Below, one piece after another: positions 1-5,348 of a DNA stretch of 5,348 nt. The stretch is from the NCBI GenBank assembly GCA_029938505.1, contig JAOZUV010000164.1:1-5348 (forward strand), written 5' to 3'. The notes beneath the pieces were generated by a model, which saw only the letters and a list, made by a program, of their open reading frames with translations, searched no databases and had not been told where the DNA came from. The number at the start of each line of letters is the position of its first letter. Position 1 is the stretch's first letter. This stretch comes from Bacteroidales bacterium. GTDB taxonomy: Bacteria; Bacteroidota; Bacteroidia; Bacteroidales; GCA-2711565. The position numbers were made by a program, and so were the translations under genes.

Positions 1-1636
1 GAGATTTTCGCTCTGCATATAATTTTATTAAATCCTTAGCAATATCCTTAACCCGCTGCTTAGTTTTGCTTTTTAATTTGCTCCAGGCATTGGTGCCCAA
101 TTTGTTTAACACAGGCACAGTACCATCTTTCCCCGAAAATTTTGCAATGCGATGTAGTGAGTGAATACTGATATAAAGCAAGTCATTATTTTTATAAATC
201 AAACGAATGGCTTCTTGCTCTCTACCATTATTCTCTATTTTTTCCAGTCCATCAAAACGCCCAATCCCATGATCAACATGAGTGACATAATCACCCGGTT
301 GTAGGTCGTATAAATCTTTCAGCGTTAATGCTTCTTTACTTTTATATCCCGATTTTAAATGAAATTTATGATAGCGCTCAAATAATTGATGATCGGTAAA
401 ACAGGCCAGTTTTAAATCTTGATCAACAAATCCTTCATGGAGAGAAAGAATAACCGATTGAAATTCTATTTTATCCTCCTCCGGACGAGCAGCCTGAATA
501 TCTTCAAATATAGTAAACAAGCGATCAATTTGTCGGGGATTATCAGAAAGAATAATATTTTGAATCCCAGCTTTTGCATTGCTTTGAAACTCGCTTATCA
601 GCAGATCAAAATTTTTATTGAAAGAAGGTTGCGGACGGGTTTTGAATTCAAAACACTTGGCTTCTTTAAAAAATACTCGACTCCCATATTCTAGTGTATT
701 GAAATTCACCAAATTTTCAAAAAAATTATTGGACTGGATAAATAGTTCCTCAGGTTTTAAATGACTAATCTCTCCTCCTAAATTTACAAAAGTTTCTTCT
801 GCTTTTTTAAACTCTTGATCCAAACGTTCACCCGTAAAAATTACATTTTCAATCCAAACATTGCTATTCTTTGGCAAATAATCCAAAAAAGATTCGCGTG
901 TTTCGGTAATCATCCGATCCTGCACATTAGGAACAATTGAGATCCGAGTTAATTTTTCGAGCGACAATTGCGTCGCCGGATCAAAAGTTCGGATTGAATC
1001 CACCTCATCCCCAAAAAATTCAATTCGATATGGATTGTCATCAGAATATGAAAATACATCAATGAGGCCTCCACGAACGGCAAACTGACCAGGTTCAATC
1101 ACAAAATCTACCCGTTCAAAATCGTATTCCATAAACACATCAATGGCAAAATCAATAGAAATTTGCTCCCCAATTCTGATTTTTAAGGTGTTTTTTGCGA
1201 GGTATTTTTTGGTCACCACTTTTTCCGACAGGGCTTCGGGATAGCTTACAATAGCTGTTTTTCGGGTAGTGTTTCCAATTCGATCCAAAACTTCAGTACG
1301 CAATTGCAAACTAGTACTATCCGTATTCTCAATCTCATAGAGTCGTTTGTAGGAAGTAGGAAAAAAAAGAATTTTTTTACGGACAACATTCTCGCCACGT
1401 TCACCAAAAATATTTTCTAAATCATTGGCAAAATAGGCTGCAGTTTCTTTATCAGGCAGAACGAATAAATTCACTTCTGACAATTCCTGAATCATATTTG
1501 CAGCTACCATTGAAAAGGAAGAACCAATCAATCCCTTCAATTGAATTCTAGCGATATCATCCGACTGTAGTGATTCTTTTAATCGGAGACTTCGGTTATC
1601 CTGTTTGTATTTTTCGAGTAATTCCTTTAAGTCCAA
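1..1636 (-). CDS. mfd: Transcription-repair coupling factor Mfd, N-terminal half (3' end outside window)
   Basis: Mfd is the cytosolic ATP-dependent translocase that removes RNA polymerase stalled at DNA lesions and recruits UvrA for nucleotide excision repair. I translated the minus strand by hand: it is open for 545 codons from a TTG at 1636 to the left edge, without frameshifts. Residues 1 to about 320 form the UvrB-like module, with VRGGLIDVF near 187-195 and EFFGDEVDSIRTFD near 206-219, both typical of the UvrB-homology region. From about residue 446 the CarD/TRCF-type RNA polymerase interaction domain starts (GDYVTHVDHGIGRFDGLE), followed by the linker to the helicase. The RecA-like motor domains, the translocation motif and the UvrA-inhibitory C-terminus lie outside; the family is about 1100 residues, so roughly half is present. 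There is no ATG near the expected N-terminus: an in-frame TGA lies at 1676-1678 and the first in-frame ATG (1510) would remove about 42 conserved residues. TTG at 1636 fits the N-terminus I recall for Bacteroidota homologs; TTG at 1663 is the alternative. The identity is secure, the start is not. Confidence 0.95.
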   Translation of the reverse strand, partial: MDLKELLEKYKQDNRSLRLKESLQSDDIARIQLKGLIGSSFSMVAANMIQELSEVNLFVLPDKETAAYFANDLENIFGERGENVVRKKILFFPTSYKRLYEIENTDSTSLQLRTEVLDRIGNTTRKTAIVSYPEALSEKVVTKKYLAKNTLKIRIGEQISIDFAIDVFMEYDFERVDFVIEPGQFAVRGGLIDVFSYSDDNPYRIEFFGDEVDSIRTFDPATQLSLEKLTRISIVPNVQDRMITETRESFLDYLPKNSNVWIENVIFTGERLDQEFKKAEETFVNLGGEISHLKPEELFIQSNNFFENLVNFNTLEYGSRVFFKEAKCFEFKTRPQPSFNKNFDLLISEFQSNAKAGIQNIILSDNPRQIDRLFTIFEDIQAARPEEDKIEFQSVILSLHEGFVDQDLKLACFTDHQLFERYHKFHLKSGYKSKEALTLKDLYDLQPGDYVTHVDHGIGRFDGLEKIENNGREQEAIRLIYKNNDLLYISIHSLHRIAKFSGKDGTVPVLNKLGTNAWSKLKSKTKQRVKDIAKDLIKLYAERKS

Positions 1637-1660
1637 GGCTGCTTGTTTTATAAAGTCGAG

Positions 1661-1668
1661 CAAAAGTA
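1661..1668 (-). promoter_or_regulatory. Candidate Bacteroidota -7 box for mfd
   Basis: On the minus strand this reads TACTTTTG, an exact match to TAnnTTTG. Transcription would begin roughly 5-7 bases downstream, near 1655, giving a leader of about 19 bases before the TTG at 1636. I see no TTG/TTTG -33 element at the usual spacing. The box also overlaps the alternative start TTG at 1663. The call rests on motif and position only. Confidence 0.45.
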
Positions 1669-1701
1669 CAAAAATTCATGGGTTTGTAACTTGAGAAGTT
1701 A

Positions 1702-1770
1702 GATCGTCATGCTGAATTTATTTCAGTATCTCTATATTTAACAAGATCCTGAGACAAGTTCAGGGTGATC
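1702..1770. repeat. REP-like imperfect palindrome in the mfd-pfp intergenic region
   Basis: The left arm 1712-1731 and the reverse complement of the right arm 1744-1763 agree at 16 of 20 positions. The arms are separated by a 12-base AT-rich loop (1732-1743), and GATC sits at both outer ends (1702-1705 and 1767-1770). Each arm also contains its own small palindrome (CTGAA...TTCAG on the left, CTGAG...TTCAG on the right). From memory, this resembles dispersed palindromes of the type GTCATGCTGAACTTGTTTCAG that recur in Bacteroidota intergenic DNA; I cannot count copies here. The arms differ enough that this looks like a decayed copy. Confidence 0.65.
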
Positions 1771-1804
1771 AACAAAAAAACACAGACTGAATAATATTAT
1801 TTTA

Positions 1805-1812
1805 TAAGTTTG
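1805..1812 (+). promoter_or_regulatory. Candidate Bacteroidota -7 box for the phosphofructokinase gene
   Basis: TAAGTTTG matches TAnnTTTG exactly and lies 92 bases before the ATG at 1904. Transcription would start near 1818, so the palindrome at 1824-1873 would fall at the very beginning of an mRNA leader of about 85 bases. No TTG/TTTG -33 element is visible about 20 bases upstream, so the promoter is only partly supported. Confidence 0.45.
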
Positions 1813-1823
1813 TAATACAAAAT

Positions 1824-1873
1824 GGAGACTGAGCAAAGTCGAACGCTTATATTTCGATTCCGCTCAATATTCC
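1824..1873. repeat. Second REP-like palindrome, in the predicted pfp leader
   Basis: GGAGACTGAGCAAAGTCGAA (1824-1843) faces TTCGATTCCGCTCAATATTCC (1853-1873). Pairing blocks are TCGAA/TTCGA next to a 9-base loop (1844-1852), a weak 2-bp extension, a 2x2 mismatch, TGAGC/GCTCA, an internal loop, and GGA/TCC at the base. The core TGAGCnnAGTCGAA resembles, from memory, another family of dispersed palindromes in Bacteroidota. It is unrelated in sequence to the palindrome at 1702-1770. It ends 30 bases before the pfp start codon. Confidence 0.6.
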
Positions 1874-1903
1874 TACAAAACATTAAAAAATAAAAGTCAT
1901 ATA

Positions 1904-3121
1904 ATGAAAAATGCGATAGCTATTCTTTGTGGTGGTGGACCTGCACCAGGCATCAACACGGTAATTAGTTCTGTTTCGAAAGTATTTTTAAAAGACGGTT
2001 ATCGTATAATCGGTTTGAACGAAGGTTATAAAAGTCTGTTTACTGAACATCCTCAAATACATGATATTGATTTCGCTTTCGCGGATGATATTTTAAAAAA
2101 AGGAGGTTCGGCTTTACAGATGAGTCGCCACAAGCCTAAAGATGCAGAATTTACTACTGATTTTTTTGTAAAAAATAATGTGAAATTATTGGTGACAATT
2201 GGAGGGGATGACACAGCCTCAACTGCCAATCGTATTTCAAAATATTTAAATGAAAATGGGCTAGAAGTCCAAAATATACATGTACCCAAAACCATTGATA
2301 ACGATTTGCCTCTCCCTGAGGGAAGTCCAACTTTTGGCTACCAAACAGCCAAGGAAGAAGGAGCCAGAATTGCATCAACAGTTTATGAAGATGCCCGAAC
2401 AAGTGGCAATTGGTTTATGATTTCGGCCATGGGTCGCGAGGCCGGGCATTTGGCTTTTGGGATTGGTGCTGCTTGCCATTTTCCAATGATCATCATCCCT
2501 GAGATGTTTACACATACGGAGGTGACTTTCGAGGCCATCACTAATTTGGTGATTTCTGCCATGATTAAACGAAAGCTTATGGGTATAGATTTTGGTGCTG
2601 CCATTGTTAGCGAAGGTGTTTTCCATTTTATGAGTAATGAAGAAATCAAATCCAGTGATATCAATTTCTCTTACGATGATCACGGTCATCCCGAATTAGG
2701 AAATGTAAGCAAAGCTCATATTTTTAATACACTCATACAACGCAAACTGAAGGAATTAAAAATTGATATTAAATGCCGTCCCGTGGAGTTGGGTTACGAA
2801 ATCCGCTGTGTACGCCCTATTGCTTTCGATTTGATGTATTGCTCCTTATTAGGAATGGGTGTTAAACAATTATTTGAAGAAGGTAAAACCGCATGTATGG
2901 TTACGGCTGATCCTAAAGGTGATATTGCCCCACTTTATTTAAAAGATGTGGAAGACGAGAACGGGAAAATAAAACCGCGCTTGGTAAATATGAATACCCA
3001 AAAAGCCAAATTGGTGTTTGAACAAGGCCTGCAATATTTGGATGAAAAAGATTATGAAGCTGCCAAAGGGTATGTTAACAATCCTAAAGCATACGATTTT
3101 AAGAAAATCTTGAAGTGGTAA
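1904..3121 (+). CDS. pfp: Pyrophosphate-dependent 6-phosphofructokinase
   Basis: This cytosolic enzyme phosphorylates fructose 6-phosphate to fructose 1,6-bisphosphate; pyrophosphate-dependent forms do so reversibly, serving both glycolysis and gluconeogenesis. The protein has 405 residues: GGGPAPGIN at 10-18 (phosphoryl-donor loop), GGDD at 100-103, PKTIDND at 128-134 with the catalytic Asp region, MGREAGH at 176-182 (sugar-phosphate binding), and GYEIRCVRP from 297. In ATP enzymes such as E. coli PfkA the two selectivity positions are Gly (GGDG and PGTIDND). Here they are Asp103 and Lys129, the pair established for PPi use. Length and motifs resemble the longer Thermotoga-type PPi enzyme (about 419 residues) as I recall it. 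The ATG at 1904 has an A-rich upstream stretch and no Shine-Dalgarno, as is usual in Bacteroidota, and places the donor loop at the normal distance from the N-terminus. The gene is monocistronic, with its own promoter-like box and a terminator 20 bases after the stop. The donor preference is inferred from residues, not measured. Confidence 0.93.
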   Translation: MKNAIAILCGGGPAPGINTVISSVSKVFLKDGYRIIGLNEGYKSLFTEHPQIHDIDFAFADDILKKGGSALQMSRHKPKDAEFTTDFFVKNNVKLLVTIGGDDTASTANRISKYLNENGLEVQNIHVPKTIDNDLPLPEGSPTFGYQTAKEEGARIASTVYEDARTSGNWFMISAMGREAGHLAFGIGAACHFPMIIIPEMFTHTEVTFEAITNLVISAMIKRKLMGIDFGAAIVSEGVFHFMSNEEIKSSDINFSYDDHGHPELGNVSKAHIFNTLIQRKLKELKIDIKCRPVELGYEIRCVRPIAFDLMYCSLLGMGVKQLFEEGKTACMVTADPKGDIAPLYLKDVEDENGKIKPRLVNMNTQKAKLVFEQGLQYLDEKDYEAAKGYVNNPKAYDFKKILKW

Positions 3122-3141
3122 TGTACTTTTAACTTATAATG

Positions 3142-3172
3142 AAAGGCTCACGAAAGTGGGTCTTTTTTTTTA
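3142..3172 (+). terminator. Intrinsic terminator of pfp
   Basis: A 7-bp stem GGCTCAC (3145-3151) / GTGGGTC (3156-3162), with two G-T wobbles, closes on a GAAA tetraloop and is followed by nine T (3163-3171). Three A before the stem can pair with the first T residues. It starts about 20 bases after the pfp stop and insulates pfp from the downstream toxin-antitoxin promoter. Confidence 0.9.
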
Positions 3173-3185
3173 TTATCATTCAACC

Positions 3186-3223
3186 AAATGTTTTATTTTA
3201 GAACATTTAATTGTTTTATTTTA
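3186..3223. promoter_or_regulatory. Candidate operator: direct and inverted repeats upstream of the antitoxin gene
   Basis: A perfect 12-bp direct repeat TGTTTTATTTTA occurs at 3189-3200 and 3212-3223, start-to-start distance 23 bp, about two helical turns. The first copy overlaps a perfect 7-bp inverted repeat, AAATGTT (3186-3192) and AACATTT (3202-3208). The second copy overlaps the -33 element and the promoter spacer. Such sites are where an XRE-type antitoxin would be expected to bind and repress its own operon. The region is very AT-rich, so some repetition could be chance. Confidence 0.45.
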
Positions 3224-3240
3224 AATCTTTTGTACTTTTG
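3211..3240 (+). promoter_or_regulatory. Bacteroidota-type promoter of the toxin-antitoxin operon
   Basis: A -33 TTG (3211-3213) is followed by a 19-bp spacer and TACTTTTG (3233-3240), an exact match to TAnnTTTG at proper spacing. Transcription would start near 3246, giving a leader of about 14 bases before the ATG at 3260. This is the best-formed promoter in the window, and it argues against an earlier antitoxin start at 3188, which lies upstream of it. Confidence 0.75.
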
Positions 3241-3259
3241 TGATATATTAATCAGAAAA

Positions 3260-4054
3260 ATGAAAACAATAACACAAAAAGAAATTGGACAAAGAATAGC
3301 AGTGTTAAGAAAAAACAAAGGCTATTCTCAGGGTGAATTAGCTAAGATGCTTAATATATCACGCCCTTCGCTTACTCAAATAGAGCTAGGTAAGCGAAAC
3401 CTTTCAGTAATTGAATTAAAAGAAGCAGCTGATATTTTTTCTGTATCAATTGATAAGCTTTTAGCACCTGAATTCAATATCTCTGAAGCAATTATTGAAG
3501 AAGAAGCAAAAACACAAGAAGATCAAATAAGAATTTCTGTTCCAGAACTTAAAGTAGGTAAGTTCAAAGATATCTTATTATATATTTTAGAAAAGTGTGC
3601 AGGAAAACCCAACGTTGGCGAAACTGTATTATATAAATTATTGTATTTCTCTGATTTCAATTATTATGAAATCTATGAAGAACATTTAAGTGGTGCCGAA
3701 TATCGTAAACTCCCCTATGGGCCAGTTCCTCAAAAACTTAATATCATTATCAATCAGATGATCGAAAATAAAAAAATTAAACGATTTAAAACCGATTATC
3801 ATAGCTATCCACAAACAAGGTACATTCCTTTAGTTAAACCCAATTTAGCAAATTTAAAAGCAAGTGAAAAGGAGGTTATTGATAAAGTTATTGATCAATT
3901 CTCAGATTGGTCAGCATCTGCTATTAGTGATTACTCGCATAAAGATATGCCCTGGTTAGCTTCCAAAGATTCTGAAACCATAGACTATGAATTAGCTTTT
4001 TATCGCGAAGCTCCCTATTCAGTTCGTAATTACGATAACGAAGAAGAACTATGA
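3260..4054 (+). CDS. Antitoxin with XRE helix-turn-helix and Panacea (SocA-like/DUF4065) domain
   Basis: This is predicted to be a cytosolic antitoxin and autorepressor that neutralises the toxin encoded next to it. With the start at 3260 it has 264 residues. Residues 9-68 form an XRE/Cro helix-turn-helix (IGQRIAVLRKNKGYSQGELA, then SRPSLTQIELGKRNLS). Residues 70-98 are an acidic linker. From about 100 to 240 lies a Panacea-like domain, recognised by LYKLLYFSDF (124-133) and GAEYRKLPYGPVP (145-157), hallmarks of the SocA/DUF4065 family. Panacea domains are known as promiscuous neutralising modules paired with many unrelated toxins, and HTH fusions are common. The ATG at 3188 would add a hydrophobic 24-residue stretch reading through the promoter, so I reject it. 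The stop TGA overlaps the toxin ATG (ATGA at 4051-4054), indicating translational coupling in one operon. Repression through the repeats at 3186-3223 is inferred. Confidence 0.87.
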   Translation: MKTITQKEIGQRIAVLRKNKGYSQGELAKMLNISRPSLTQIELGKRNLSVIELKEAADIFSVSIDKLLAPEFNISEAIIEEEAKTQEDQIRISVPELKVGKFKDILLYILEKCAGKPNVGETVLYKLLYFSDFNYYEIYEEHLSGAEYRKLPYGPVPQKLNIIINQMIENKKIKRFKTDYHSYPQTRYIPLVKPNLANLKASEKEVIDKVIDQFSDWSASAISDYSHKDMPWLASKDSETIDYELAFYREAPYSVRNYDNEEEL

Positions 4055-4395
4055 TCATAGAAGAACTTGATGAATATAAGAAAGATATTAAAAAACTTTC
4101 TAAAAAATACAGAACCGTTGATTCCAACGTTGAGGTAGTTAAGAAAGTACTGCATGTTAACCCAGATGAAAAAGCCCCATTTAGTGTTCAAATTGATGGA
4201 TTAGGTATTGAGAGTTGTATTATTAAAATAAAAAAGATTGCTAGCAAAAGTTTCAAAGGAAAAGGCAAACAATCTGGTTTCAGAATTATTTATGCTCATT
4301 TTGAGCAAGAAGAAAAAATAGTTTTGATTGAAATTTATCATAAATCAGCTAAGGAAAAAGAAGATAAGAAACGAATCCTTAAAAATTTCAAATAA
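4051..4395 (+). CDS. RelE/ParE-like toxin paired with the Panacea antitoxin
   Basis: This small, lysine-rich protein of 114 residues is the likely toxin, probably acting on mRNA at the ribosome if it is RelE-like. It starts in the ATGA overlap with the antitoxin gene. Two predicted N-terminal helices (about 4-36) precede a beta-rich core: CIIKIKKIA (56-64), a basic loop KSFKGKGKQ (66-74), GFRIIYAHF (76-84) and KIVLIEIYHKS (89-99), then a basic C-terminal helix. Basic loop, Arg in the GFRIIY strand and Tyr-His-Lys in the last strand follow the RelE/HigB-type fold, where Lys, Arg and Tyr residues contact and cleave mRNA. Candidate catalytic residues are therefore Lys69/71/73, Arg78 and Tyr96/His97. 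The sequence is divergent, and a ParE-like (gyrase-inhibiting) member or an unusual family cannot be excluded. The family call rests on size, pattern and operon position. No terminator is visible after the stop. Confidence 0.75.
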   Translation: MIIEELDEYKKDIKKLSKKYRTVDSNVEVVKKVLHVNPDEKAPFSVQIDGLGIESCIIKIKKIASKSFKGKGKQSGFRIIYAHFEQEEKIVLIEIYHKSAKEKEDKKRILKNFK

Positions 4396-4421
4396 AAATT
4401 ACCGCTAAGAACACAACAGAA

Positions 4422-5348
4422 TTAAATCAAAATTTCTTTTACCTTCTCAAACAAAACCTTCGCCAATTTATAATAGGATTCGTCCGTCCAACCGGCAACA
4501 TGGGGGCTTAGTACAACTTTATCCGATTTAATTAATGCCATTAAAGCTTTGGGCATATTCTCTATTTCGATTTGCTCAAATGCTGATTTTTCGTATTCCA
4601 ACACATCAAGTCCAGCACCTAAAACTTTACCTTTATTGATTGCTTGAACTAAGTCGGGAGTATGTATAACTTTTCCGCGAGCCGTATTAATCAGGAATAT
4701 ATTTTTCTTGAATTTATTCAAATAATCTTTATTGATTAAATAAGAAGTTTCTTCGGTCAAAGGCACATGTAAACTCAAAATATCGCATTCTTCAAAAAGT
4801 TGCTCCATGTGTGCTTCTTGAACATATTGATCGGAATAATCAAATTTATATTTATCGTAAGCAATTATATTTGCACCAAAACCACTGATCTTTTCCGCAA
4901 AAGCGCTACCCATATTTCCATAGCCGATAATGCCTATAGTTTTATCCTTGATCTCAGTTCCCCAATTATCGTTTCGCAACCATTGTCCTTTTCTGATTTC
5001 AGCATCAGCTTTACTAATCTTGTTCATTACAGCTAACAATAAAGATAGTGCATGTTCGCCTACCGAATGCCGACTTCCTTCAGGCGAATTAAAACAATGA
5101 ATGCCTTTAGAATCGGCATAATCCACCTCAATATTTTCGAGTCCGGCACCTACCCTGCCAATAAATAATAATTTCGAAAAACGATCAATAAGATCAGACG
5201 TAATTTTTTTGCTTCTCACAATTAAACCAACATAGATCGATAAATCTGCCTTTTCATCCAAAATAATTTTAGGATTATAATCACATGTCAAACCCATTTT
5301 ATCAAAGGATTCTTCCAGCACTGGATGGCAGCTATCTACAAACAATAT
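4422..5348 (-). CDS. D-isomer-specific 2-hydroxyacid dehydrogenase (5' end outside window)
   Basis: This is an NAD-dependent cytosolic oxidoreductase of the family that includes D-3-phosphoglycerate dehydrogenase (SerA), D-lactate and glycerate dehydrogenases. The frame is open to the right edge, preceded there by ATA; a TTG at 5345 could be read as a start, but it lies directly at the edge and homologs usually begin a few residues earlier (MKxILFVD-like), so I treat the gene as 5'-partial. Numbering from 5345: substrate-domain strand FVDSCHP at 2-8, SVGEHALSLLLAV at 94-106, Rossmann loop GIIGYGNMG at 138-146 with Asp164 at the end of the next strand (NAD preference), NTARG with catalytic Arg223, Glu252 exactly 29 residues later as in SerA, and His282 in SPHVAGWT. 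There is no C-terminal ACT regulatory domain. The Glu-to-His segment is about seven residues longer than in E. coli SerA. No serC or other serine gene is visible nearby, so the exact substrate remains open. It runs convergently with the toxin gene. Confidence 0.88.
   Translation of the reverse strand: MLFVDSCHPVLEESFDKMGLTCDYNPKIILDEKADLSIYVGLIVRSKKITSDLIDRFSKLLFIGRVGAGLENIEVDYADSKGIHCFNSPEGSRHSVGEHALSLLLAVMNKISKADAEIRKGQWLRNDNWGTEIKDKTIGIIGYGNMGSAFAEKISGFGANIIAYDKYKFDYSDQYVQEAHMEQLFEECDILSLHVPLTEETSYLINKDYLNKFKKNIFLINTARGKVIHTPDLVQAINKGKVLGAGLDVLEYEKSAFEQIEIENMPKALMALIKSDKVVLSPHVAGWTDESYYKLAKVLFEKVKEILI

Noticed and set aside
419..694. Plus-strand ORF of 91 codons
   Set aside because: It lies entirely antisense to the intact, well-conserved mfd frame and resembles no family I know.
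1702..1873. Short CRISPR array or riboswitch in the mfd-pfp gap
   Set aside because: The two palindromes differ in sequence, there are no regularly spaced identical repeats, and I recognise no riboswitch core; REP-like repeats explain the structure better.
2053..2689. Four overlapping minus-strand ORFs of 80-104 codons
   Set aside because: They are antisense to the conserved core of the phosphofructokinase; composition and overlap fit shadow frames.
3188..3259. Earlier ATG for the antitoxin, adding 24 residues
   Set aside because: The stretch covers the promoter and candidate operator, encodes a hydrophobic tail unlike XRE N-termini, and the ATG at 3260 directly precedes the HTH domain.
3924..4127. 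Minus-strand ORF of 67 codons across the antitoxin-toxin junction
   Set aside because: It is antisense to both coding frames with no supporting motif.
3120..4421. Toxin-antitoxin module as part of a transposon or prophage
   Set aside because: No transposase, integrase, terminal inverted repeat or target-site duplication is visible around it. The composition seems AT-rich by eye, but I did not compute a difference.
4800..5036. Plus-strand ORF of 78 codons
   Set aside because: It is antisense to the Rossmann region of the hydroxyacid dehydrogenase, whose conserved motifs fix the real frame.

Overview
The window looks like a chromosomal segment from a member of the phylum Bacteroidota. It is AT-rich and its genes lack Shine-Dalgarno sequences. 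Three start regions carry a match to the Bacteroidota -7 promoter box TAnnTTTG. The proteins read as Bacteroidota-type versions of conserved families, and the intergenic DNA holds REP-like palindromes of a kind common in that phylum. I cannot assign a genus.

Layout from left to right: (1) the N-terminal half of mfd (transcription-repair coupling factor) on the minus strand, cut by the left edge, apparently with a non-ATG start; (2) a 267-bp divergent intergenic region with two different imperfect palindromes and one promoter-like box for each flanking gene; (3) a complete plus-strand phosphofructokinase gene whose selectivity residues indicate pyrophosphate rather than ATP as phosphoryl donor, followed by a clear intrinsic terminator; (4) a two-gene plus-strand module with an ATGA overlap: an XRE helix-turn-helix protein with a C-terminal Panacea (SocA-like/DUF4065) domain, then a small basic RelE/ParE-like protein. 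This reads as a type II toxin-antitoxin system with the antitoxin first; (5) a convergent minus-strand D-isomer-specific 2-hydroxyacid dehydrogenase, cut by the right edge only a few codons from its start.

The three single genes look like housekeeping functions (DNA repair, glycolysis/gluconeogenesis, hydroxyacid or serine metabolism) and show no obvious functional link. The toxin-antitoxin module is the accessory part. It has its own well-formed promoter (TTG, 19-bp spacer, TACTTTTG) overlapped by a 12-bp direct repeat and a 7-bp inverted repeat, which are plausible autoregulatory operator sites for the antitoxin's HTH domain. It sits between the pfp terminator and the hydroxyacid dehydrogenase without visible insertion sequences. 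I found no CRISPR array, tRNA, rRNA or transposase gene. The most noteworthy item is the Panacea/RelE-like pair with its candidate operator. Panacea systems are a described class, so this is a particular pairing rather than a wholly new system.
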